Positions 56,001-64,000 of a DNA stretch of 64,000 nucleotides are shown in pieces (positions within the stretch are counted from its first letter, which is position 1; each line of letters begins with the position of its first letter). Position numbers and translations under genes: made by a program. Origin of the DNA: Amylostereum areolatum (taxonomy: Eukaryota; Basidiomycota; Agaricomycetes; Russulales; Stereaceae); NCBI GenBank assembly GCA_012932865.1, contig SAXG01000013.1:124001-188000 (forward strand), read 5' to 3'. The notes under the pieces were generated by a model that worked only from the letters and a program-made list of their open reading frames with translations, had not been told where the DNA came from and made no database searches.

Positions 56001-57220
56001 TCAGGAAGCTTGTCGAAGTCGTCTTTGTCAAAGATGTCTTTGAATTCATGGTACACCGTTGGGACTCGCTCCAAGAAGGTCTGTTCCTTTTTCTTAGCAT
56101 GCTCCTCAATTGCAATGTCTGATGCATGGGTTTGGACGTGGTAGGTTGTCTTGTAACCGTCCCAGTCGAAAGCAAATAGCTGCTCGTCCTTTTCCATGTG
56201 GACTGGCTCTTCCTCCTCTTCTTCGTCATCATCAATATTGAGAAGGGGAGGGGGATGAGAGCAGCTTGTAGGGCATCGGTCGAATTCAATTGATCCTGAT
56301 TTCCAGTCGATGCGAGGATTGTGCTTTTTCAGCCACTCATGTCCGATGAAGAGGTCTGTATCTCCTAGATTGGAGACCGCGAGGTCGATGTTTTCTTCAT
56401 GGTCTTGAATGGTTAGACGAAGCGTGACATATTCCGTGATGGGACCTCCTGCGTTGAGCGTGCCGTCTGCATTTCGTACTGGAATTGGGCGAGCAGTCCA
56501 TCGCGTGGGGATGAGATTTTCCTGCACGAACTTCGTGTTGATACATGAGCCAGTGCAACCACTGTCCAGGAGTGCGAGAGCTCTGACAATGCGCTTGGAA
56601 TCTATCACAAGTTGTGTGGGAATGACCGTTTGTTCCTTGGCGCTGGAGGAGCGTATAAACTGCATAGGAGTGGCGAGCTCTAGTAGGGCTTGACATGCTA
56701 ACTCGTCTCCCATGCCAGTTATCTCCTTGATGGCTTCATAAGTAGCCTCGTCACGGCGCCGGTGGTGTGTCCAGATGCGAAGGATTGCAATCCTGCTTTC
56801 AGGTTTGTCTTCCCTTAAGCGACGAAGCGTCCATTGAGCCGTTCCAGGTGCCATATAACATGATTTGGGCGCCGTGCCCCTTCCATCGCACGGCATTGTC
56901 CCTGACTTCACAGGGTCCATATCCAAAACCGAGTCCATATCCAAAGCCGTATCCAAAACTGAAGCCGAAACCAATGCCGTATCCAAAGCCGAAGGCTCAC
57001 AAATTGAAGCCTGAGTATCTAAAATAACAACGGGACACGTGCCCGTACCGATAGAGTCCGTAAGAGAAGTCATAATGGGGATATCCCCCATAGTAGTACA
57101 GTCCAAATCAACAATGCGCATATGTAAACGAGAACCAGGCCACCGAGGCGCAACAAAACCAGACGAGCGAGAAACAGAAACTTGGGCTTCAGATGTCGTG
57201 TACATCGTCAGCCCCCTCAA
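53045..57220 (-). pseudogene. pol: E2 Pol with three in-frame TGA stops
   Basis: One frame from 57220 to 53045 encodes protease (LLDSGCTGSCINTKF, IGHEWL), RT (FFIKKKDSSLRPVQDYRKLN, YLDD in VVVYLDDILIF), RNase H (YEIYDKELLAI, SDHRNL), integrase (zinc finger, core with SIDFV, VSDRGSVF and YHPQTDGQTE), GPY/F region and chromodomain (YEVEKIIDS...YLVKWKGYPDNDNTW). It is broken by TGA at 55115-55117, 54785-54787 and 53735-53737. Each falls where related elements suggest Arg and each is one C-to-T step from CGA. All catalytic motifs are otherwise intact. The frame starts directly after the gag stop in a different phase. Confidence 0.92.
53053..53066 (-). other. E2 polypurine tract
   Basis: On the element strand TAAGGAAGGGGTGA abuts the 3' LTR. 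Confidence 0.75.
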
Positions 57221-59185
57221 AAACCCTCCTTCTTCTCCTCCACCTTCGGCTGAGCTTGAAGCGCGTCCATCACACTTTTCCGATCTTCAGCCGACAGGCT
57301 CCTAGCCCAGGCGGTGGGTGTCTCGAACGTCTGTGCTCGAGCCTCCTGCTTTGGTGGTTCCGTGTACCGGTCCCTCCCCCACATGTCTTGGATGTTCTTC
57401 ACGTCCACCCTGCAGTCCTGCACCTGGTGGCCATTCTGTCCGCAGCGGAAGCATCGGCCCTTAATGTCGACACGGTTGACGTCCATTGGCTGTCCTTTGC
57501 CACCGTGTACCGTGCCAGTTCCATCGCAGTGCCATGGGACCTGTCCCCCTTGCTGCCCATTGGATGACCCTTGTCCTTTGGGTTTTTGGTTCTGCGCGGG
57601 GCCGCTGCGTTGAGTTTTCAGGTCCTCCCGCTCCTGTCGCAGTCCATCAATCAGAATGATGCGCTCCTTGAGGTCCTCATATTTCTGAGGGACGTGACCG
57701 CTGTCATAGATGGAGTCGATGGTCCGGTAGTAGATGTTGTGCTTAAGCAGCTGCATGAGGTGGATGGGGTCCTGCGCCGTGGAGTACCCAGCCTTCCTTG
57801 CCAGTTGTTCAAACCTGGCAAAGTATTCATGGGCGGTGGTACCCTTCGTCTGTTTGAACCCGTCCAGTTCGACCGCGGCACGGTGCTGCTCATTGACGTC
57901 GGTGAACACGCCTTTGAGTGCCTTGTGGAAGTCCACCCAGGCGACCATGGCTCCATTGGCTAGGTGCGCATCCTCGTACTCGGCCTTCCAGGTGTGTGCT
58001 GCTTCCCCCGTCATGTAGGTGAGGATGAAGAGTACTTTGTCCTTGTCCGTCACGAGGTCATCCTCGGCGGCTTGCATGTACTCTTCGCATGACCGCATCC
58101 AGTCGTTGAAGTCCTCTCGTTTCCCAGAGAAGCCTTCAGGAGTTTTCGCGTGGACCTTCTTTCGAGGGGGTCTGGCGGCGGCGGCGGCTGGGGCGCTAAC
58201 AGTGACCGCAGGGGGGTTGACGGTGATGGGGGGGGGCAGTGACGTTGACGGTGGGGGGTGGCAGGTTGAGGGCGGCAACAAGCACGGCAGGGATGGCGAC
58301 CCATTGGCCATTTACTTCCATGAGCCATGCATCGTCGGTGCCGTTATTCATGTGTTGGATGGGAGAGCCAGTTTGGCCGATGACAATGTTCCATGTTCCA
58401 CCAATTTCGGTGCAGTTGGCAAGCTCGGCGGGGAGAGGGGGTTGGGGGTCGGTGCGGATCCACTGGGCAGCCATGACTGGTTTGTCAAGGTTAGAGAAGT
58501 CTTCGTTGGTAACAGGTGGTAGGGCGGAGGCGGCGATGAAGTCGAAGTCAGCTTCGGTGAGGTCGGGTTGGTCTCCGTCGGTGAAGTACCAGATGATGCC
58601 ACTAAGCTCAGTGGTTACAAAGGCAACTTCTTGGGTGGTGTCTCCAAGTCGAGCAAAGAAGAGGTCGTCGTCTTCTTGGGTGAAGCCTAGTGGGAGAGGG
58701 AAGATGCAGCAGTTCTCGATGTCGGTGTCAGAGCCTGTTTCGGAGCTGGAGTCGGAACCGTTGAGTCCGAACGAGGGAATTGTTTATAAGTGGGTGAGGT
58801 CAATGACCTCTGGCTGGGTGAGGTCGATGACCTCTGGCTCTGGTGTGGGGCTGGGGGTGTTGCCTGGTGTAAGGAGGCGGTGGGTGTGTCGAGTGTCAAC
58901 TGGTATTTTCTCGTTGGGTGCATAGAAGGACTTTGGGGGTTGCTCGAGTTTGTAGCGGTAGGTGACGTATGGGCAGAAGTGGACGTAGCGGTTTCCGGTT
59001 CCTTGTTCGCGTATTTTGAGGCGATAGAAGTGGACGTCTATGACGGAGTCTTCAAGTTCTTCTACGCCGAGGGCGACCTTCCAATTGTGCCAGGCCCAAG
59101 GGTCTTTAGATTCGTTGATGAGGGAGATGATAGTGTCGTCACTGATGGGGATGAATTCTTGTACTTGCGAGCGCCAATCTTCCAT
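57217..59185 (-). pseudogene. gag: E2 Gag with two frameshifts
   Basis: Likely ATG at 59183-59185 (MEDWRSQVQEF). The first frame ends in a short repeat (PEVIDLT twice) and stops at 58784-58786. The continuation FGLNGSDSSSETGSDTD lies in another frame through MAAQWIRTDPQPP to about 58230. A third frame (from the G-run near 58225-58235) carries the gag core (EGFSGKREDFNDWMRSCEEYM, FFxLKGVFTD-like region) and a CCHC knuckle CFRCGQNGHQVQDC near 57450, ending at 57217. The two shifts disable it unless the breaks are read through; the homopolymer one could be a sequencing error. Confidence 0.75.
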
Positions 59186-59645
59186 GCACGAGCCCCCAGT
59201 CGAAATGGTTACTCTGTGCGGCAAGGGAAGATTTTGTCGAGGGAAGGTGGTTCTGTTATGAGATCGCAAGACGGTCTGCCTCAGTCTTCTCGACCTGTTG
59301 GCTGTCTCTTCGTCTAGGGGACACGAGCCCAAAGACTTCCTAAACTGCTTTCCTTTCACCGCTTTTACTCGTTTCCTACACCAAAGGTGCACCTTCTACT
59401 GTCACCTCTGAGCTTTAAACTCCTGGTGTTGGAGAGTCTCGAGTAGGTGTAACGTTTCGGAGGAAACATCAAGCCGGCACCGGTATACGTGCGCACGACC
59501 ACAATGTCAGGGTAACGAGTCGCGTACTCTGGGGGCAACGGTCTAGGGCGGCACGGGGGAGGAACAAGGTCAGTACCCGACGGGTACTACTACTACTACG
59601 CTACAGTACGTAGGGACGGTCGTAGGGTGGTGCAAGAGTAAACAG
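59186..59645 (-). other. E2 leader
   Basis: About 460 bp between primer site and gag. The gag frame extends upstream to 59392 without an ATG. No other feature seen. Confidence 0.5.
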
Positions 59646-59655
59646 ATCTCGAGCT
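59646..59655 (-). other. E2 primer-binding site, self-complementary type
   Basis: AGCTCGAGAT on the element strand, two bases from the LTR, is the exact complement of ATCTCGAGCT in the LTR (plus-strand 59786-59795), which lies 26 nt after the TATA-like box at 59821-59830. Same arrangement as in E1 with unrelated sequence. Confidence 0.65.
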
Positions 59656-59657
59656 TA

Positions 59658-60116
59658 TGTCAGCAACGACTAGTGCGACAGCACCAAGTTACGACACAGC
59701 TGACTAGAAGATGAGGACGACGGAGGGGAGCCAATCAGACACGGCGACAGACAAGGGAAAGCAAGCAAAGTCGGTAGAATTGACTAGCTCGAGATAGGGA
59801 ATATGTACAGCGAGAGTGAGCCTTATATACATGAGAGGAGAGAGACTTAGGTAAGCAACCAATACACGGCGATCAGTAAGCAGACCAAGTTTAAGTAAGC
59901 AGTCGTATGTAAAAGAGCACAGCATGAGTCAGTATTGTACAGCATGAGTCAGGGGAAAGGAGTCAGACCCGGGCCGAGATGAGTCACGTGGGCCTGGGTG
60001 GGATATAGATGAACCGGGTCCGGGCCGAAGTGGAGCCGGACCGGTGATAAGCCAATAAGTCCTAAAGTGTGTAACCGATGTAAAGTAAAAAAGAAAATTA
60101 TAGACCGTTCATGACA
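59658..60116 (-). repeat. E2 5' LTR
   Basis: 459 bp. TATA-like GTATATAAGG at 59830-59821 on the element strand. TGAGTCA at 59925, 59945 and 59980 and CACGTG at 59985-59990 lie upstream of it. Confidence 0.93.
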
Positions 60117-61189
60117 AAACCCTGCAAAATCTATCCACTCTCCCCCTCCGAACAGATCGAGCTTGATACCTTCCTTGATGACCACCTGAAGAAGGGCTAC
60201 ATCCGCCCGTCGAAGTCGCCGCAGGCAAGTCCGTTCTTCTTTGTCAAGAAGAAGGATGGGAAGCTGCGGCCCGTACAGGACTGTCGAGAGCTGAACAACG
60301 GTACCGTCAAGAACGAGTATCCCTTGCCGCTGATCTCAGAAATTGTCGACCGCCTCAAAGGTGCGAAGATCTTCTCCAAGATGGACGTCCGCTGGGGATA
60401 CAACAATGTCCGCATCAAGGAAGGCGACGAGTGGAAGGCTGTGTTCAAGACGAATCGTGGCCTCTTTGAACCTACGGTGATGTTCTTCGGCCTTATGAAC
60501 TCCCCCGCGACGTTCCAGGCAATGATGAACGGACTTTTCAAGGATCTCATCGACTCGGGCAAAGTCATCATCTACATGGACGACATCCTTGTATTTACTC
60601 GAACCATGGAAGAACATCGCGTCATAGTACGACAGGTTCTGCAACGTCTGCAAGATAACGACCTGTTCCTCAAACCGGAGAAATGTGTCTTTGAGCAAGA
60701 CTCCGTTGAATACCTTGGGCTCATTATCTCACACGACAGAATCGCGATGGACCCTGTCAAAGTAGCGGGTATTCAGGACTGGCCGACACCTCGAACGGTT
60801 AAGGACGTACAATCCTTCCTCGGCTTTGGCAATTTCTACCGACGATTCATCAAAGACTTCTCCAAGGTTGCACGACCTCTGTTTGACTTGACAAAGAAGG
60901 ACTGCGCATGGAATTGGTCGATGGACTGTCAGACTGCATTTGATGCGCTGAAAGCTGCATTCACCTCCTCCCCTGTCTTAGTCATGCCTAACCCAAAGAA
61001 GCCCTACCTCGTGGAAGTCGACGCCTCAGACTTTGCCACAGGAGGTATACTCTCTCAGAAAGGTGACGACGGCCACTGGCATCCGGTGGCATATCTGTTC
61101 AAGGCCCTATCGGAACCGGAACGCAACTACGGCTTCTACGACAAAGAGCTGCTCGTGATCATACGCGCACTTGAAGCCTGCAGATCCGC
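60117..61189 (+). pseudogene. pol: E1 Pol, RT and start of RNase H
   Basis: Continues the E1 pol frame after E2. RT motifs SPFFFVKKKDGKLRPVQDCREL, FGLMNSPATFQAMMN and YMDD (IIYMDDILVFT) are complete. RNase H begins (VEVDASDFATGGILSQ, YDKELLVIIRALE) and is then cut: about 107 residues present in E0 (including the TDHKN region) are missing and the frame changes. Confidence 0.88.
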
Positions 61190-62794
61190 GACTGCAAGAC
61201 CAAGGACGTCGAGGTTGCTCAAGCTCTGGATGCCATCCTACGGAATGGACCATGTACACTCGTCAAAAACCTCCAAGAGTGGAACTACAAAGAAGGCCTG
61301 GTCCTATTCAGAGGAAAGGTATACGTCCCCGCAGATGACGAGTTGCGATGCGACATTGTCAAAATGTACCATGAATTGCCAATGGCTGGACACCCTGGTC
61401 ACTTCAAGACTTACGAACTTGTGAGTCGTGAATATTGGTGGCCTGGCATGTCTGTCTTTGTCCGCGACTTCGTAGCAGGATGCACAACCTGTCAGTCAAC
61501 GAAGACACAGAGCAGCCGACCCCATGTTGGCATGATCCCGAACGAAGTACCTGATCGACCATTTGGCGTCATCTCTACCAACTTCATTGTCGAGCTCCCT
61601 GACTGCGAAGGCTATAACACCATCAACGTTGTAGTCGATTGCCTCACCAAGATGGTGGTTACCACCCCATGTACAACGAAGATTACCAGCGATGGCACGG
61701 CCGACATTCTCTTCGACAAGGTATACCGACACTACGGCTTAGCAGACAAGATCATCTCGGACCGTGGACCCCAATTTGCTGGACAGGTGATGCGTACACT
61801 CAACGAGAAGCTCGGGATCAAGTCTGCCCTCAGCACAGCGTATCACCCACAGACAGACGGCCAGACCGAACACGAGAACCAGAACCTAGAGCAGTTCCTG
61901 CGAGTATTCTGCAACTACCGTCAAGATGACTGGGTGAAGTGGTTGCCCTTCTTCGAGTTTTCTCACAACTCCCGCACCCATGCAGCTACTGGAAAGACCC
62001 CCTTTGAAGTTCTCTACGGTTTCCTCCCCAAGATGTACCCATCCGTAAACCCGTCCTCAAAGGTCCCTGCAATTGAAGAACACCTCCGTCAACTTGAAGA
62101 AGTCCGACAGGAGATCAAGGCCAGCCTCACCCTTGCATCGGACTTGATGAAGCACTACAATGGCGACACGATCAGCAAGTCAACGCAGTTTGTCGTTGGA
62201 GACAAAGTGTGGCTAGAAGGCAAGAATCTGAAGACGACGAGACCGAAAGCTAAGCTCGCCGCCAAACAATTCGGACCGTTCAAGATCATTGACGTCATCA
62301 GCCCAGTCAACTACCGCTTGAAGCTGCCAAAGACGTGGCGGATCCATCCAGTCTTCCACGCCTCGCTACTCACCGCGTACAAGGAGACAACCGCTCACGG
62401 GCCAAACTACGAACAGCCACCACCCAACCTCATTGATGACGAAGAAAAATACGACGTTGAAGACATTGTCGACTCCAAGCCAACCCGTAACAAGAAAGGT
62501 ATTCAGTACCTCGTCAAGTGGGCCGGCTATCCTGACTCCGAAAACACCTGGCTCCCGTGTTCGTCGCTCTCGAAGGTTACCGACATGATTGACGCCTGCC
62601 ACAAGCACCACCCAAATGCGCCCCGCCCTGTGCGTTCCCTTGGCATCTCCTTTGACGATTTTCTTGCATCCACCCTTGCAGATGACATCGCGCTCCAGGC
62701 GAAAGCGCGTCTTAAAGGGGCGGTAATGTCACGGATCGCTCCATTTCTCTCTTCGTTTGCAGACCTTGTACACGCGACGCGTCACGGCACATGA
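61190..62794 (+). pseudogene. pol: E1 Pol, integrase and chromodomain
   Basis: Resumes in a different frame at IRDCKTKDVEVAQALDAIL and stays open to 62794, 68 bases into the 3' LTR. Integrase zinc finger, D,D,E core and a chromodomain (YDVEDIVDS...YLVKWAGYPDSENTW) are present. One core residue differs from E0 in the stretch VISTNFI versus VISTDFI: the first catalytic Asp is replaced by Asn, which would be expected to inactivate strand transfer. Confidence 0.88.
62713..62726 (+). other. E1 polypurine tract
   Basis: TAAAGGGGCGGTAA directly precedes the 3' LTR and lies inside the pol reading frame. Confidence 0.65.
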
Positions 62795-63149
62795 CTTTCC
62801 CCTGCATCACATGCTTCAACAACGTCATTGCCTGGACTTCCGAGCGGGGTCCTACATCCTTATCTATGACATCATTGCTCCGGACCTTCATCCTCCGCCC
62901 CATGACTCCTTTCTTATTGTTTCCCCCGCTCGCACCACTATCGCATTGCATCGCACCATTGTTCCCACTTGTATATAAGGACAGTGTTTCTCTTCCCTTT
63001 TCTCTAGACTGTCCATCTCGTCATACGGTACTGTAGCGCACGTTGCACTACCCTAGACCCCGGCACTCTCGAATCTATTGCTTCTTCTCGCTCCTCCCAT
63101 CGTCGCAACTTAGGCGGTTCCATCGGTCTCATAAACTGCGTTTCTGACA
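62727..63149 (+). repeat. E1 3' LTR
   Basis: 423 bp, followed by the ATCGG duplication at 63150-63154. Confidence 0.92.
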
Positions 63150-64000
63150 ATCGGGTTGTCGAGACATTGGATCCGGGCGATGGGATATTCCTGGTTTGTG
63201 AACGAGCGAGAAGTCAAATCGAGTGAGGAACAGAGCCCAACGTGCCTGTCGGCGGCTCAGCTTCTGTGCCGTCCTGAAGTGCTCCAGGTTCTTATGATCT
63301 GTCCAGATTTTGACGGTGTCGGGGGCGCCTTCGAGGTAGTGGCGCCAGGTTTCGAGCGCACGGATGATCGCAAGTAGCTCCTTGTCGTAGATGTCGTAGT
63401 TCCGTTCCGGTTCCGATAGGGCCTTGGACAGATACGCCACTGGATGCCAGTGACCGTCGTCGCCTTTCTGCGAGAGTATACCTCCAGTAGCAAAGTCCGA
63501 GGCGTCGACTTCAACGAGGTAAGGCTTCTTTGGGTCAGGCATGACCAAGACGGGGGAGGAAGTAAACACAGCTTTCAGTGCGTCAAACACAGTTTGGCAG
63601 TCCGTCGACCAGTCCCATGTGCAGTCCTTCTTTGTCAGGTCAAATAGGGGTCGTGCAACCTTGGAGAAGTCCTTGATGAAACATCGGTAGAAGTTGCCAA
63701 AGCCGAGGAAGGATTGCACATCTTTGACCATTCGTGGTGTTGGCCAGTTCTGAATACCTGCTACCTTGACGGGGTCCATAGCGATCTTGTCGTGTGAGAT
63801 AATGAGTCCGAGGTATTCAACGGAGTCTTGCTCAAAGACGCATTTCTCCGGTTTGAGGAAGAGGTCATTGTCTTGCAAACGTTGCAGAACCTGCCGCACT
63901 ATGGCACGGTGTTCGTCCATGGTGCGAGTGAATACCAAGATGTCGTCCATGTAGATAATGACCTTTCCCGAGTCGATGAGATCCTTGAACAGTTCATTCA
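63150..64000 (-). CDS. pol: E0 Pol: RT C-terminus and RNase H (partial)
   Basis: Minus-strand frame with RT ending YMDDILVFTRTMDEH, the connection (FLGFGNFYRCFIKDFSK), and full RNase H (VEVDASDFATGG, YDKELLAIIRALETW, WTDHKNLEHF). It ends at the E1 insertion after DPMSRQP; the next residues (HKDGVENGN) are found at the start of the E0 segment at 48829, in phase. It continues past the right edge. Confidence 0.92.

Larger units (their letters stand above)
52594..60116 (-). mobile_element. Gypsy chromovirus E2, nested in E1 pol
   Basis: 7,523 bp with 459-bp LTRs (52594-53052, 59658-60116) that differ at three positions I can see, and target duplication AAACC at 52589-52593 and 60117-60121. Different family from E0/E1. 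Coding order on the minus strand is gag, protease, RT, RNase H, integrase, chromodomain. Although the LTRs are nearly identical, gag has two frameshifts and pol three TGA stops. Confidence 0.95.
48835..63149 (+). mobile_element. Gypsy chromovirus E1 (contains E2)
   Basis: LTRs at 48835-49257 and 62727-63149 and target duplication ATCGG define the ends. Without E2 and its duplication it is about 6.8 kb. Gag is intact, but pol has lost about 320 bp of RNase H and linker and is interrupted by E2. The two LTRs differ at roughly 20-25 of 423 positions by eye, mostly transitions, so E1 is much older than E2. Same family as E0, E3 and E4. Confidence 0.92.

Noticed and set aside
1..64000. CRISPR arrays, bacterial operons, rRNA genes
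   Set aside because: No spaced direct repeats of the right kind, ribosome-binding sites or rRNA sequence were seen; introns and transposon types are those of a fungal nuclear genome.

Overview
The window reads as nuclear DNA of a mushroom-forming basidiomycete (Agaricomycetes). Short GT-AG introns of about 45-110 nt, an F-box paralogue pair, a fungal Helitron, chromodomain-bearing gypsy elements and a TET/JBP-like dioxygenase gene all point that way. The species cannot be named from sequence alone. Most of the 64 kb is transposable elements, many nested, with a gene-bearing island at about 26.6-45.1 kb. No rRNA gene, CRISPR array, operon or bacterial feature is visible.

Layout: 1-1668, the 5' end of a minus-strand gypsy element (E3). 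1669-8470, mostly unrecognised sequence. 8675-9682, a dead gypsy gag. 9766-10680, a 22-bp-period satellite that flips orientation midway. 11099-18977, a decayed minus-strand Helitron (zinc-finger region, HUH Rep, PIF1-type helicase, C-terminal cysteine-peptidase-like domain) interrupted by a 503-bp TRIM. 19454-25900, a copia element with intact gag-pol whose 5' LTR, PBS, leader and a second TRIM form a 1,165-bp block in inverted orientation. 26631-30406, a multi-exon gene with a third TRIM in its last exon. 31263-34778, a hypothetical gene and two F-box paralogues. 35107-40240, a multi-exon TET/JBP-like 2OG-Fe(II) dioxygenase gene. 40292-42000, GC-rich repetitive DNA. 42002-45142, a multi-copy-type pseudogene. 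45415-46440, a second 22-bp satellite. 46578-64000, nested gypsy elements: E2 inside E1 inside E0 inside a gag-pol fragment (E4). The E1 and E2 junctions carry exact 5-bp target-site duplications.

The most interesting system is the TRIM. Its 209-bp LTRs each contain a full-length 74-nt tRNA-like sequence. Its LTR ends and polypurine tract resemble those of the nearby copia element, a plausible helper. All three TRIM copies have a 5-bp target duplication, once the copia inversion is undone for the middle one. That inversion starts and ends exactly at a TGTTGAA/TTCAACA pair (copia LTR start and TRIM end) and points the copia promoter away from its own gene. Both gypsy families have primer sites complementary to their own LTR 25-30 nt after a TATA box, the arrangement of Tf1-type self-priming. 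The copia element has a half-initiator-tRNA primer site.

Limits: alignments and counts were made by eye; exon boundaries are inferred from splice signals and reading frame; domain names rest on motif recognition without searches.
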